Assembly: GCF_007748035.1 (NCBI RefSeq)
Contig: NZ_CP036278.1
Location: 2,108,001-2,172,000, forward strand
Source: Aeoliella mucimassa
GTDB lineage: Bacteria; Planctomycetota; Planctomycetia; Pirellulales; Lacipirellulaceae
Reading direction: 5' to 3'
DNA length: 64,000 bases
Shown here: positions 53,786 to 63,121 of the stretch, piece by piece
Numbering within the stretch: position 1 is the first letter of the stretch
How the letters are laid out: every line of letters begins with the position of its first letter
The notes under the pieces: generated by a model
The model's input: only the letters and a program-made list of their open reading frames with translations
What the model was told of the DNA's origin: nothing
Databases searched by the model: none
Translations under genes and position numbers: made by a program

Positions 53786-54421
53786 TTATTCGAGGGGGTG
53801 CCACTCAAAATATCGTTCTAGGATTCTCTTTACTTTCTTATCGCTCCAATTATCGCCTAGTTCTCGGGCGATACTACTCCATGGCTTACCAAGCTGCGAC
53901 AAGATGTAAGGTAGTTGTTTGGGAGCTTCCATGTTCCTAGGGCGTCCCCCCTTGCGGCTTGGGTTGTGAGTGTTGGCAGCACGCTTGCGAATGCCTGGTA
54001 GGTCCTTCGCGGGAGTGGTCAGCGGGTTGAGGGAAATGAAGTCCACACCGGGGAATCTACTCAACTTATGAGGGTGCCGACTAAAACGCTGGTAGTCAAA
54101 TGCAACAATCGGGAATCCCTCTTTTTCGGCATGTTCTATTGCTGCCATTAATTGAGGGGTGCTCCTAGAACCGATTCGTTGCCCGGATTCACCGATTCCG
54201 GAGTAAAAGGCGGCAACGGGTAGCTGTCTATCCCGGGCGAACAACTCAACAGCATACTTTTGGTACTCACCCTTTCGGCTCTCGCCGTCTTGGTTCGGCG
54301 AAGTACGTAGATAGCCGATGATTCCAGAGGTGTCGAGCCACCCGGTGTAAGATTCAACATCGTGAAGGTTGGAGGGAAACGGCTTTGAATTGTTGTCGCA
54401 TTTAGGTAAACTTAAATGCAT
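53786..54421 (-). CDS. Serine-recombinase-like (resolvase) protein
   Basis: A 211-aa protein. The N-terminal part resembles the resolvase catalytic domain: IIGYLRTSPNQ (Ser in the YxRxS position), AAFYSGIGESGQRIGSRSTPQLMAAIEHAEKEG, IVAFDYQRFSRHP (DR-like position altered). The C-terminal part has an HTH-like stretch (LPYILSQLGKPWSSIARELGDNWSDKKVKRIL) near the end. The start at 54421 has AGGA 8 nt upstream; 54430 is an alternative. It may act in excision or resolution of the integrative element. Several residues differ from active resolvases, so it could be regulatory. Confidence 0.7.
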   Translation of the reverse strand: MHLSLPKCDNNSKPFPSNLHDVESYTGWLDTSGIIGYLRTSPNQDGESRKGEYQKYAVELFARDRQLPVAAFYSGIGESGQRIGSRSTPQLMAAIEHAEKEGFPIVAFDYQRFSRHPHKLSRFPGVDFISLNPLTTPAKDLPGIRKRAANTHNPSRKGGRPRNMEAPKQLPYILSQLGKPWSSIARELGDNWSDKKVKRILERYFEWHPLE

Positions 54422-54450
54422 GACGATCATCCTAGTTAAGATCGTTAACC

Positions 54451-54489
54451 GCCCTCCAAGGTTGGCCGACCGTGGAGGGCACTTTTTTT
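54451..54489 (+). terminator. Plus-strand terminator inside a minus-strand element
   Basis: Stem GCCCTCCA/TGGAGGGC with further pairing inside, followed by seven Ts on the plus strand. All genes here lie on the minus strand, so it ends a transcript running opposite to them. Confidence 0.65.
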
Positions 54490-54496
54490 GACACTG

Positions 54497-54880
54497 TTAG
54501 TTTTTGAAAAGGTTCCAGAGTTTCCGGTCGGCCTCTTCGCTTTCGGCCTGAATACGCTGCAGGGCGTCGTCTAGACGCTCATCTAGTGTCTTGGGCCTCG
54601 TTTTGGCTTCCGCGGCGGCTACTTTTGCGAGTTTGGCACCGGGTTGAGCAGCAGGAGGGCCAAGCTGGGGGTACTTCTTGAGCAACCGACTCACTGCAAC
54701 TTGATGAAAGGGCCTACCATCCATCATTAAGTGGCCTTCGTCATTCAACCACTTTGCGATCTCACGTTGGGTCAATCCAAGGCTATTGAGTTCATAGAGT
54801 CTTGGCATGATGCTCTGGTAGTACTTATCTGCTTTTGACTGTCGAGCAGCACCAGCAGGGTGCTGGGGTACGGTTGCCAT
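54497..54880 (-). CDS. Small HTH-like protein of the integrative element
   Basis: A 127-aa protein, ATG at 54880 with AAGGAA upstream. A helix-turn-helix-like part lies in LYELNSLGLTQREIAKWLNDEGHLMMDGRPFHQVAVSRLLKKYP, similar to the 'recombinase' helix region of serine recombinases (LN..G....G..W....V...L). The C-terminus is charged and may be coiled (DERLDDALQRIQAESEEADRKLW). It may be an excisionase-like or regulatory protein. No named family is certain. Confidence 0.65.
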   Translation of the reverse strand: MATVPQHPAGAARQSKADKYYQSIMPRLYELNSLGLTQREIAKWLNDEGHLMMDGRPFHQVAVSRLLKKYPQLGPPAAQPGAKLAKVAAAEAKTRPKTLDERLDDALQRIQAESEEADRKLWNLFKN

Positions 54881-54995
54881 TTGTGGTATTCCTTGTTGGC
54901 GAGAACTGTACGGGTGCAACCTTGTCATTGTATCGTGTCTGTATAGAAATCCTAGCGCTTTTCTGGTAGATTCACACGATCCACCGTCCAGCAAA

Positions 54996-55019
54996 AAGCC
55001 CAGTCATATGGCCGGGCTT
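54996..55019 (-). terminator. Terminator of the integrase gene
   Basis: Stem AAGCCC/GGGCTT with a short loop, followed by T-run on the minus strand, 30 bp beyond the integrase stop. Confidence 0.75.
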
Positions 55020-55048
55020 AAGGGAGAAGTGAGAGTAGTTATAAACAG

Positions 55049-56428
55049 CTAGATAACGTACAGCTTTTCTAACTCGTCGGTTGCCTGGAAAAGGGCAGCA
55101 TATGCAGCTTGCACATAATGCCGCTTCATGCCTTTTTCAGCATGAGCTAAGAAAAGTTCTGTAAGATCTGGTCTGACTCTTTCTATCTCGTTTGCCGCCG
55201 ACTTGCGGAAGTGTTTGAAACCCCGCTTGTCGTTTTTCAGTCCTGCCTTTTTCGTTGCCTTCAATCTGTTAAAGGCAAAGCTAACGCAGTCGTTGGTTAC
55301 TAGCTTTCCGTTGTCGTTGATATTCTCGCGGTACAGAGACATTCCGTTTCGGTCGAGCAACAGCGGCCCACTGCTCTTATGGCTCCGATGCTTCTGCATT
55401 AGTTCTAGAGTAGAGGGCCAAAGCTTGGCTTTACTAGGTACACCACTTTTTTGGCGGTCACGGGTGACAATCCCGGTTTGCCAAGCAATCATGTTGGCTT
55501 CTAGAGTGGCAATGTCTCTTTGGGTGTACCCCAGATTAAGGCCTAGCATGATATACAATCGTGTCCGCTGACTGGCCTTGGACAACAGGAGTTTGATTTC
55601 CTCGGTGGTCCAAAAGAGGGGTTTCGGCTTGTCTCGTTTAACACGGGAGTAACTTGAAAGGTCTTTTGGCAAGTCATCAAGTATGTTCTGGTCTACTAGC
55701 CACTTAAGCCACTTGCGTACAGTGTCTAACCGCTTCTTAAGCGTGGCCTTGCCGATTTGATGCTCATCACCCGAATCTAAGAAACTCCATTGCTTATCAC
55801 GGTATAAGTTCAGCATGGCCGCCGTGATCTCATCCACATAGATGGTCTGCGGGTAATTCACCCTGAGGAAGTCTCTGAAAGTCTTCAGCTTAGCGGTATC
55901 CTCTGACCACTGTTTAAGTGATAGCTCCTCTTGCTCGGTTTGGAGTTTTCGTTGTTCATGCCAGAAGTTGGCGAGTGCTTCAATTCGTAACTCCCCTGCA
56001 TAAGGGTTGTTCTCATCGCTCACCACTAGCTCGGGATTCAAGAAAGGGCCGATACCGGTGCTGACGATCCAAGCCGGATCGTCGGCAGAGCGTGAGGCAG
56101 CAGGCGAAGCCCCTTTGGAAGTGTTGCGGGCCGCTGCTGGTGTTCGTACTGCTGCCGTGGTTGCTCTCACCGGGGCGGGGGGAATGTAAGTAGGTGCTGC
56201 GTTAAAAACTTGTTCTTCGGGTACTAAGGCCCCCGTTGTGGTGTAGGGACTCGGGCCGAGCCCGTCTATGTAAGCCTTGAGTCGCTCCCATTCTCTTAAG
56301 GCATTCTCATACCCCGTGCGGTCTCGTTTGCCGTTGGCTTGGCTTCTCATGTAATACGTCTTGCCCAGATATCTCTTTCGCCATCGCTTCGCGTGAGGCA
56401 TCCAGGTTAGTTTGTAGGCGTAGGCCAT
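55049..56428 (-). CDS. Tyrosine recombinase/integrase
   Basis: A 459-aa phage-type integrase. A basic N-terminal region (KRWRKRYLGKTYYMRSQANG) and a core-binding domain (LTEDTAKLKTFRDFLRVNYPQ-like text) precede the catalytic domain. Catalytic residues: Arg in GYTQRDIATLEA, second basic group in FKHFRKSAANEIE (HxxR), and the Tyr nucleophile in KRHYVQAAYA. The gene starts about 330 bp from tRNA-Gln, as integrases of tRNA-targeted elements do. Lower GC than its surroundings. Likely functional by motif content. Confidence 0.9.
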   Translation of the reverse strand: MAYAYKLTWMPHAKRWRKRYLGKTYYMRSQANGKRDRTGYENALREWERLKAYIDGLGPSPYTTTGALVPEEQVFNAAPTYIPPAPVRATTAAVRTPAAARNTSKGASPAASRSADDPAWIVSTGIGPFLNPELVVSDENNPYAGELRIEALANFWHEQRKLQTEQEELSLKQWSEDTAKLKTFRDFLRVNYPQTIYVDEITAAMLNLYRDKQWSFLDSGDEHQIGKATLKKRLDTVRKWLKWLVDQNILDDLPKDLSSYSRVKRDKPKPLFWTTEEIKLLLSKASQRTRLYIMLGLNLGYTQRDIATLEANMIAWQTGIVTRDRQKSGVPSKAKLWPSTLELMQKHRSHKSSGPLLLDRNGMSLYRENINDNGKLVTNDCVSFAFNRLKATKKAGLKNDKRGFKHFRKSAANEIERVRPDLTELFLAHAEKGMKRHYVQAAYAALFQATDELEKLYVI

Positions 56429-56609
56429 TGCTGCAGTTGCTCCGAAATGTGACCAAAGGGGCTAAGGTCGGGGGGAGCAAGATAAGCAACTCGGTTAGCT
56501 TCATGCAAACGATTCCACGGTTCCAATCACCGATTGGAGTTTGGCCATTTAGCAGACCCAAAACCCGAACGGTTTTGATACCGCATCTTTGACCTTTTCT
56601 TGACCTTTG

Positions 56610-56673
56610 GGGAACACTTAGGGAACACTTTGGGAACACTTTGGGAACACTTTGGGAACACTTTGGGAACATT
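56610..56673. repeat. Tandem 11-bp repeats
   Basis: Five full units and one shorter unit of GGGAACACTTT (units start at 56610, 56621, 56632, 56643, 56654 and 56665). The 11-bp period is near one helical turn, so bound proteins would lie on one face of DNA. They precede the integrase by about 180 bp. Confidence 0.9.
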
Positions 56674-56676
56674 GCA

Positions 56677-56711
56677 CGAAAAAACCGGGTTGGCTCGAAA
56701 ACCACCCGGTT
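56677..56711 (-). terminator. Terminator downstream of tRNA-Gln
   Basis: On the minus strand, AACCGGGT ... ACCCGGTT is followed by a T-run (6 Ts). It lies 45 bp beyond the tRNA 3' end and reads in the tRNA direction. Confidence 0.8.
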
Positions 56712-56755
56712 ACCGTAAGTGCTTATTTAGAAAGGACTTGCGTTTTTTTAAGAAG

Positions 56756-56827
56756 CTGGGGAGCAGGGACTTGAACCCCGACTAACGGAATCAGAATCCG
56801 TCGTGCTACCGATTACACCACTCCCCA
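56756..56827 (-). tRNA. tRNA-Gln (CUG)
   Basis: A 72-nt cloverleaf on the minus strand. Acceptor TGGGGAG pairs with CTCCCCA; the anticodon stem ACGGA/TCCGT encloses the loop TTCTGAT, anticodon CTG, reading CAG. The T-arm carries GGTTCAAGTCC. The discriminator base is G and CCA is not encoded. The 3' end faces the integrase, as expected for an attachment site. Confidence 0.95.
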
Positions 56828-56851
56828 AGAGTTTGGCTCTCGAAGGACTCA

Positions 56852-56880
56852 AATCTAGGGTTTAGGGTTCGGGAAATCAA
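56852..56880 (-). promoter_or_regulatory. Sigma-70-like promoter of tRNA-Gln
   Basis: On the minus strand, TTGATT (56880-56875) and TAGATT (56857-56852) are separated by 17 bp, each matching the consensus at 4 of 6 positions, and lie about 25 bp before the tRNA 5' end. Confidence 0.5.
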
Positions 56881-57018
56881 GGTGGATTGGTACCCCGCTA
56901 CGGAGAGAGGGGGGGCGGGCGGGCTTTCTGTTGTTTTTGGAGGTATTCTTGTCCTCTGGCATCGAATCCGCGCGCAATAGATTAGTAGTCTAGATTCGTC
57001 CATTCTACGGGAGCTACT

Positions 57019-58020
57019 ATGTTGTTGCCAAAACTAAAGCAGGTTTCACTTGTACTGGCCTTGGGGTTCTCGGCAGCACTCGCCCAGGCTGAAGGCTACG
57101 ATCCGCTGCAGGTGGACGACTTGAAACTGCCGGAGCCGATTGACCTAACGATAAATGACACCGCACGCGATCGGGAAATTCCCGTGCGGATCTACCTCCC
57201 AGTGAGTGAGAAACCGGTCCCGGTGGTGCTGTTTAGCCATGGGTTGGGGGGATCGTGCAAGAATAATCCTTACCTCGGCCAGCACTGGTCGGCCCGCGGG
57301 TACGTGATCGTGTTCATGCAACATGCGGGGAGCGACGAGACGGTATGGCAGGACGTTCCACGTTGGAAAATCATGTCGGCGATGAGTTCGGCGGCCAGCG
57401 GCAAGAACATCATGGATCGTGTTCGCGACGTCTCGGTGGTGCTTGATCAATTGACCAGGTGGAACGAAGCCGCGGCCAGCGACCCTACTGCCGCCAAGCT
57501 AGCGGGGCGATTGGACCTGGATCATGTAGGAATGTCGGGGCATTCGTTCGGCGCGGTCACTACCCAGGCCGTTGCGGGGCAGGCTTTTGGCGGACGCAGC
57601 CTGTTTGCCGAGTCGCGCATCGATGCGGCTGTGCTGATGAGTCCCAGTACCCCACGACGGGGGAGTGCCAGCCAGGCGTTTGGCGAGGTCTCGATGCCCT
57701 GGCTGCTGCTGACCGGTACGCACGACGCTGGCCGCATTGGCGATCAGACGCCCGAAAGCCGTCAGCAGGTCTATCCGGCGCTGCCGACCGGCGGCAAGTT
57801 TCAACTGGTTTTGAACGGGGCCGAGCACTCTGCGTTTGGCGATCGAGAACTGCCTGGCGATCGTGAGCCACGCAATCCGAATCATCACAAAGCCATTCTG
57901 GCGACCACCACCGCGTTTTGGGATACGTATCTCCTGGAGAACCAGCAGGCGAAAGCCTGGATCGAATCCGAACAAGTTCGCCAGGTGCTCGAATCTGACG
58001 ACAAGTGGGATATCAAGTAG
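57019..58020 (+). CDS. Secreted alpha/beta hydrolase (chlorophyllase/PAF-AH-like)
   Basis: A 333-aa exported hydrolase (signal peptide MLLPKLKQVSLVLALGFSAALAQA). The fold shows VPVVLFSHGLGGSCKNN (oxyanion region), GMSGHSFGAVTTQAV (Ser nucleophile in GHSFG), a late Asp region near TGTHDAGRIGD, and His in GAEHSAFGD. Members are esterases/lipases active on phospholipids, plant or polymer esters. Start ATG 57019. Substrate unknown. Confidence 0.87.
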   Translation: MLLPKLKQVSLVLALGFSAALAQAEGYDPLQVDDLKLPEPIDLTINDTARDREIPVRIYLPVSEKPVPVVLFSHGLGGSCKNNPYLGQHWSARGYVIVFMQHAGSDETVWQDVPRWKIMSAMSSAASGKNIMDRVRDVSVVLDQLTRWNEAAASDPTAAKLAGRLDLDHVGMSGHSFGAVTTQAVAGQAFGGRSLFAESRIDAAVLMSPSTPRRGSASQAFGEVSMPWLLLTGTHDAGRIGDQTPESRQQVYPALPTGGKFQLVLNGAEHSAFGDRELPGDREPRNPNHHKAILATTTAFWDTYLLENQQAKAWIESEQVRQVLESDDKWDIK

Positions 58021-58186
58021 TCGGCCGCCCCAGTCGACCTGCTTGCACCTGGTGATTCCTTGAGAAAAGCAATTTGCCAACTACTTTCGCCGATGCCGCC
58101 AGTCTCGTAAGATAAAGGAGTTATGGGGAGGGTTCGCCATGAGTCGGCGGGCACACACGGTGGTGGCTTGTTGCAGGTAGTTAGCG

Positions 58187-59857
58187 ATGGCGTTTCTCGA
58201 AATCCTTCAAGGTGTAGAACCTGGTAAGCGGATCGAAATTCCGCCCGGCCGCTCGGTCATGGGACGCAGCAGCGAGTGCGATATTCCGCTCGACGTCGCG
58301 GCTGTGAGCCGGCAACATGCGGCGATCATCAAGGAGTCCGACGGGGTCTTCGTCGAGGATCTCAATAGCCGCAACGGTACCTTTGTCAACGAACAGCGGG
58401 TCGAGGGACGACGCCAGCTGAAGCATGGCGACCGCATCCTAATTTGCGATCAGGTGCTCGGTGTCCACGTCATGCAGGGGGTCCCCCTGGGGGGGCATGA
58501 GCCGAAGGACGATACCTCGCTGGCGTATTTGATGGACGACCACGGCACCGCCAGCGTGATGGCGACGCTCGACGTCTCCGCCCGCGCGGCCAGTATCGGG
58601 CTGTCGGCCCGTCCTGAAGTGAAACTCGCCGCGCTGTTGGAGATTTCCAATAGCCTGAGCAAGACCCTGCAGGTGGAGCAGATTCTGCCCAAGATTCTCG
58701 ACAGCCTGTTCAAGATCTTCCTGCAAGCGGATCGCGGTTTCGTGATCATGCGCCCCGGCGACGACGCGCCGCTGGTGCCGGTGGCCGACAAGTATCGCAA
58801 AGCCGGGCAGGACGAACGCACACGGATCAGTAAGACCATCGTCCAGCAGGCGATGGACAATAAGTCGGCGATTCTGTCCGCCGACGCGGCAACCGACGAA
58901 CGCTTTGGACTGGCCGAGAGTATTTCCGACTTCCAGATTCGCTCGATGATGTGTGCCCCGATGCTCGATTCGGAAGGGCATCCGCTCGGCGTCATCCAGA
59001 TCGATACCAACAACCAGAAGAGTAAGTTCTCGAACGAGGACCTCGAAGTGCTGGCTGCCGTGGCCAGTCAGGCGGCCGTTGCCATCGACAACGCGCGCAT
59101 GCACGAAGTGGCCGTCGAACAGCGCGCCTTGCAGCGCGACCTCGACTTGGCCGCGCGAATGCAGCGGGCGTTGCTTCCTTCGAAGGCTCCTGAAGTGTCG
59201 GGCTACCGGTTCTTCGACTACTACGAATCCGCCCGCCAGGTCGGCGGCGACTACTACGATTACGTAACGCTGGCCGATGGCCGCTTTGCGGTGGTGCTCG
59301 GCGACGTGGCCGGCAAAGGGGTCAGCGCTGCGATTCTCATGGCGCGACTCTCCAGCGATGTGCGATTCAGTCTGGCCAGCGAAAAGTGCCCTGCAGCTGC
59401 GGTATCGCGGGCGAACTTTACGTTCGCTCAACACGACTGGGCCGATCGTTTTGTGACCATGATTGTCGCCGTGGTCGATCCGGCGGCGCATCGCATGACA
59501 CTCGTCAACGCTGGGCATATGCCGCCACTGTTGCGGCGAGCCAGTGGCGAAGTGGTGGAAGTGGGCGATGAGATCGCCGGCCTGCCGATCGGCGTGATCG
59601 ATGACTTTGAATACGAGTCGCTCGACCTCGAACTCGCTCCCGGCGACTCGCTAACCATGTTTACCGATGGCTTCAGCGAAGCGATGAACTCCGCCCGCGA
59701 TCTTTATGGACTAGAACGGCTGGCCGAGCAGATCAAAGTCGGCGATGCCGATGTCGAGAAGCTTGGGCACCATGTGCTCAGCGACGTTCGCAGCTTTGTC
59801 GGCGATTTTGCCCAGAGCGACGACATGTGCTTGGCCTGCTTCGGCCGGTGCGGTTAG
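58187..59857 (+). CDS. FHA-GAF-PP2C (SpoIIE-type) protein phosphatase
   Basis: A 556-aa signalling protein. The N-terminal FHA domain (about 5-100) has GRSSECDI, SRQHA and DLNSRNGTFVN and binds phospho-Thr. A GAF domain (about 150-305) includes TTDERFGLAESI-like and SMMCAPMLDSEGHPLGVIQIDTNN text. The C-terminal RsbU/SpoIIE-type phosphatase (about 315-556) shows MQRALLPSKAPEVSGYRF, QVGGDYYDYV, VLGDVAGKGVSAAILMARL, and MFTDGFSEAMN, with Asp metal ligands. It probably dephosphorylates an anti-sigma antagonist or STAS protein. No partner gene lies next to it. Confidence 0.93.
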   Translation: MAFLEILQGVEPGKRIEIPPGRSVMGRSSECDIPLDVAAVSRQHAAIIKESDGVFVEDLNSRNGTFVNEQRVEGRRQLKHGDRILICDQVLGVHVMQGVPLGGHEPKDDTSLAYLMDDHGTASVMATLDVSARAASIGLSARPEVKLAALLEISNSLSKTLQVEQILPKILDSLFKIFLQADRGFVIMRPGDDAPLVPVADKYRKAGQDERTRISKTIVQQAMDNKSAILSADAATDERFGLAESISDFQIRSMMCAPMLDSEGHPLGVIQIDTNNQKSKFSNEDLEVLAAVASQAAVAIDNARMHEVAVEQRALQRDLDLAARMQRALLPSKAPEVSGYRFFDYYESARQVGGDYYDYVTLADGRFAVVLGDVAGKGVSAAILMARLSSDVRFSLASEKCPAAAVSRANFTFAQHDWADRFVTMIVAVVDPAAHRMTLVNAGHMPPLLRRASGEVVEVGDEIAGLPIGVIDDFEYESLDLELAPGDSLTMFTDGFSEAMNSARDLYGLERLAEQIKVGDADVEKLGHHVLSDVRSFVGDFAQSDDMCLACFGRCG

Positions 59858-59905
59858 GCCGCTCACGCTTCCGCGCGACGGCCCAACGCACCTTAGCACC
59901 GTTTG

Positions 59906-61459
59906 CTACTTCTGCGGACGTTGCCGCTGGTCGTCGTAGTGATCTTCGGTTACTTCCAGATCCTTGCGAAGCGCAACGAGCTTGGTTTCCAACTCCGCCC
60001 GCACTTCGGCGTAGTCGGGATTGTCGTAGACGCTCGTCATTTCTTGGGGATCTTCTTGCAGATCGAACATCTCCCACTGATCGAGATCGAAGTAATGGAT
60101 CAGCTTGTAACGATCGGTCGCGACCCCATAGTGCGGTGACACCGAGTGCGATGCAGGCGGCCCTTCGTAGTAGTGGTAGTAGAATGCATCGCGCCAGTTC
60201 TCGACGGGCTTGCCTTCGAGCATCGGCTTGAAGCTCGCTCCTTGCATGTCGTCGGGAGTCTCCACGCCGGCGATATCGAGGAACGTTTCGGCGAAGTCCA
60301 GGTTCGAGACCATCCGCTTTTCGACCGAACCAGGTTTCACCTTGCCAGGCCAGCGAACCAGCAGCGGAGTACGGAACGACTCTTCGTACATGAATCGCTT
60401 GTCGTACCAACCATGCTCGCCAAGGTAGAAGCCTTGGTCGCTGGAGTACACGACCACGGTGTTCTCAGCCAGTCCGTTCTCGTCGAGGTAATCGAGTACA
60501 CGCCCCACATTGTCGTCGACCGAGGCGATGCAACGCAGGTAGTCTTTGATGTACCGCTGGTAGTTCCAGTGAGTCAGGGCGTCGCCTTCAGGCGGGTTCT
60601 TCATGTAGGCTTCGTTCTCCGCCTGGTAAGCCGCCTGCCAGGCTTCTTTTGCCTCGGGAGTCATCAAATTGAGTTGACGCTTCGCGTACTGATTGTCCGC
60701 GGGCCAAACCTTCATGTCTTCCACGGGACGCATGTGGTCGGCGATGCGCATCAAGGCGTTTCGCGCCGCGTCGGCTCGGCCTTCGTAGTCGTCGAACAGA
60801 GTCGCCGGCTCGGGGATCGTCACGCCATCGAAGTCGGCTACGTGCTCTTTGCTTGGCATCCATTCGCGATGCGGAGCTTTATGCTGCAGCATCAACAGGA
60901 ACGGCTTCGACTTATCGCGACCGCTGTCGAGCCAACCTAGCGCTTCGTCGGTTACCACGTCGGTCGCGTAACCAGGCATGGTTTTGTTGCCATCAGGCGT
61001 GCGAAACACCGGGCTGTAGTATCGCCCTTGGCCGGGTAGCACTTTCCAGAAGTCGAACCCGGTCGGCTCGGTTCGCAGGTGCCATTTGCCGACGATGGCG
61101 GTTTGGTAGCCCACCTTTTTCAGTAGCTTAGGAAAGGTTTGCTGCGAGCCATCGAAGGTGCTGTGGTTGTCGTAGAAACCATTCTTATGGCTGTACTTGC
61201 CCGTAAGAATGCACGCCCGACTAGGACCGCAAATCGAGTTGGTGACCACGCAGCGATCGAATCGCATGCCTTCGTTCGCCAGGCGATCAATGTTTGGCGT
61301 TTGATTGCGATTGGAGCCATAAGCACTAATCGCTTGCCAGGCGTGATCGTCGGAGAAGATAAACAAAATGTTCGGCTGCTTCGCCTCGTCGGCGAACACA
61401 GGCGAGCCAATCATCAACAATAGTGTGAACGCTGCGAGCAACAGTTGCTTGGTACGCAT
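59906..61459 (-). CDS. Sulfatase
   Basis: A 517-aa type I sulfatase with a signal peptide ([23 protein letters not shown]). Catalytic motif [20 protein letters not shown]: Cys in CGPSR is the formylglycine precursor. Metal-binding DDH in [16 protein letters not shown]. Later motifs are GKWHL and [37 protein letters not shown]. The substrate is a sulfated glycan or similar. Members are abundant in planctomycetes. The Cys requires a formylglycine-generating enzyme; an authentic one is not in this window. Confidence 0.95.
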   Translation of the reverse strand: MRTKQLLLAAFTLLLMIGSPVFADEAKQPNILFIFSDDHAWQAISAYGSNRNQTPNIDRLANEGMRFDRCVVTNSICGPSRACILTGKYSHKNGFYDNHSTFDGSQQTFPKLLKKVGYQTAIVGKWHLRTEPTGFDFWKVLPGQGRYYSPVFRTPDGNKTMPGYATDVVTDEALGWLDSGRDKSKPFLLMLQHKAPHREWMPSKEHVADFDGVTIPEPATLFDDYEGRADAARNALMRIADHMRPVEDMKVWPADNQYAKRQLNLMTPEAKEAWQAAYQAENEAYMKNPPEGDALTHWNYQRYIKDYLRCIASVDDNVGRVLDYLDENGLAENTVVVYSSDQGFYLGEHGWYDKRFMYEESFRTPLLVRWPGKVKPGSVEKRMVSNLDFAETFLDIAGVETPDDMQGASFKPMLEGKPVENWRDAFYYHYYEGPPASHSVSPHYGVATDRYKLIHYFDLDQWEMFDLQEDPQEMTSVYDNPDYAEVRAELETKLVALRKDLEVTEDHYDDQRQRPQK

Positions 61460-61550
61460 GGTATTTCGGGCTCCCTGGTGAATCGAAATCGTAGAGCTAC
61501 GATGCCCTAAGTGTACCGTGGGGGCGTGCGCGATGCACGTTGCGAAAAGC

Positions 61551-62042
61551 TTAGTTCGCCGCGGAAGGGAGCGAGAGTTCGGTTATCGCTTCGAGATGCT
61601 GCGGGTAGTGCTCTACCGCTTCGCGGGGCTCCATGTTGAACAGCACCCGTCCGGCGGTGGTCCATTGGTCGCTTCGCCATTCCAGCAGCGCGGTCGCGCA
61701 CCGCAAGTTACTGACGGCCGCTACGTCCTCCATGCCGCCGCCGAGCACGGCTTCGAACGACACGGTGATGCCGACCAGCGCGTAGATATCGCCGGTCGCC
61801 CGGTCGCGGCAAAGCAAGGCGGAGTCGTGAAATTGACTCGATTTCCAGGCCAGTCCCCGGGGTTTCCCCGTTGCTGCAGCGGCGGTGAGAAAGTTGGATT
61901 CCACCTGCTGCCAGTCGTTTATCAGGGCTTCGCTGGCTAGTTGCAGCCGGCGACTCCATAGCCAGCGGCCCACCACCCCGCGCAGCAGCCAGCCAACGAT
62001 GGCCAGGGCCAGGCAAAACCAAAACAAAAAACGCAGAAACAC
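61551..62042 (-). CDS. Hypothetical membrane-anchored protein, 163 aa
   Basis: One N-terminal membrane segment (residues 2-25, [21 protein letters not shown]). The rest is a soluble domain without a motif I know: [54 protein letters not shown]. It is alone on its strand between the sulfatase and the Pro-rich gene. Confidence 0.7.
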   Translation of the reverse strand: MFLRFLFWFCLALAIVGWLLRGVVGRWLWSRRLQLASEALINDWQQVESNFLTAAAATGKPRGLAWKSSQFHDSALLCRDRATGDIYALVGITVSFEAVLGGGMEDVAAVSNLRCATALLEWRSDQWTTAGRVLFNMEPREAVEHYPQHLEAITELSLPSAAN

Positions 62043-62107
62043 CGGGGCAACTCGCAGTTAGCGATGGGGCTCAATCGAGTCACTTAACCTAGCACGAGAT
62101 GCCCCGT

Positions 62108-62605
62108 CTACCAATTGGCCGGCCCGCTCGGAGGGGCCGACTTCTGCCCAGCGGGGGGATTCGTCGGCGGCACCGGCAACTGGCCCTGTGTGCGGTCGTG
62201 CGACGGAGAGGGAGGCTCGAATAACTGCGGTTCGGGAGCCACGGTAGGAGCTGCCATGGGGGCGGCGATTGGAGCCCCCATCGTCGCGATGGGGGGAGCC
62301 ATTGGCGGGATAGGTTCCCCTGGCCAGGCCTGAACGGGGCCCTCTTGCTGGCAGCCTAAGCACGACATCCCCCACACGATGGGGGGATTCGACGGAGTGC
62401 TCGGCAATCGCCGGACCCCGGGGCTGGCGACCGAGTTCTTCCACCGCGGACCGATCATCATCGGCGCGTGGTGCCCCGGCCCGAATCCGGTGCCCACGAA
62501 TTGATAGGGAGTCGAGGGGACGTTCCAGTAGCCGGCCGCGTGGGCCGAACCGCAATAAGCTCCGGCAGCCAACAGTACAACAGCAGCGGTCGTGATGCGT
62601 AGCAT
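62108..62605 (-). CDS. Secreted proline-rich protein
   Basis: A 165-aa exported protein (signal peptide to about residue 24, SAHA). The mature part is Pro/Ala/Met rich with repeated MGAPIAAPMAAPTVAPEP-like text. One short CLGC motif is present. It looks like a structural or low-complexity planctomycete surface protein. ATG at 62605. There is no known family. Confidence 0.65.
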   Translation of the reverse strand: MLRITTAAVVLLAAGAYCGSAHAAGYWNVPSTPYQFVGTGFGPGHHAPMMIGPRWKNSVASPGVRRLPSTPSNPPIVWGMSCLGCQQEGPVQAWPGEPIPPMAPPIATMGAPIAAPMAAPTVAPEPQLFEPPSPSHDRTQGQLPVPPTNPPAGQKSAPPSGPANW

Positions 62606-63121
62606 GAACAGGGCCAAGTTTGCGGGGAACAGAAAGGGGGGAACTCGAACTGCCAGCAGTTGCTATTGTCATCGGCGCGAAGCAACTGGCGATTCTCGGC
62701 GATCGGCCAGATTGCCAGCTTTCCTGCTTGCTGAGTGCGGCTTAGGGCGGTTAACCAAACTGCGAGCGGTGACCACGCTGTTTTACGCAGTAATACTGCA
62801 GAGATTTGCATCCTGTTTTCCGCTCCCAGCGACGCGAAGGATTGAACCGAGTGGAACAATGTTGCGTACCATTCCAATAGCCCTCGTTAGAAAGCATGTG
62901 AATCTAGGCAAAATGCTTCGATGTTGCTTCCTACGGAGGATACATGTATTATTCGGTTAAGTAGTGTCCCACAAGCAACTTGCGACAAGGTGCCGGCGTG
63001 CGGGGCGGGGTGAAATGCCGCTGTCGCCACCAAGTGGTTGCGACCGATAATCGCATGGAGACGCTACCTTCCCTCTAAAACCCGCCTTCAAGTCTTTTTT
63101 TCTGCTTAGGAACAAATCACC
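62606..63121. other. Intergenic, nothing recognised
   Basis: About 515 bp between divergent genes. It should contain promoters for the Pro-rich gene and the protease. No RNA gene or repeat is evident. Confidence 0.45.

Larger units (their letters stand above)
56429..56755. other. Integrase-to-tRNA intergenic region
   Basis: Holds the 11-bp tandem repeat array and the tRNA terminator. It should also contain the integrase promoter. A minus-strand open frame across it (56307-56705) is made of the repeat and overlaps the integrase start, so it is not accepted. Confidence 0.6.

Noticed and set aside
56610-56673. CRISPR-like array
   Set aside because: Units are 11 bp and contiguous, with no spacers, and no cas genes are present.
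56307-56705. A 132-codon minus-strand frame across the 11-bp repeats
   Set aside because: The protein is a translation of the tandem repeat (Val-Phe-Pro-Lys-Cys-Ser pattern) and overlaps the integrase start in another frame.
53478-56755. A second copy of the tRNA-Gln 3' end as left attachment site
   Set aside because: I looked for the tRNA 3' sequence on both strands in this interval and found no convincing repeat.
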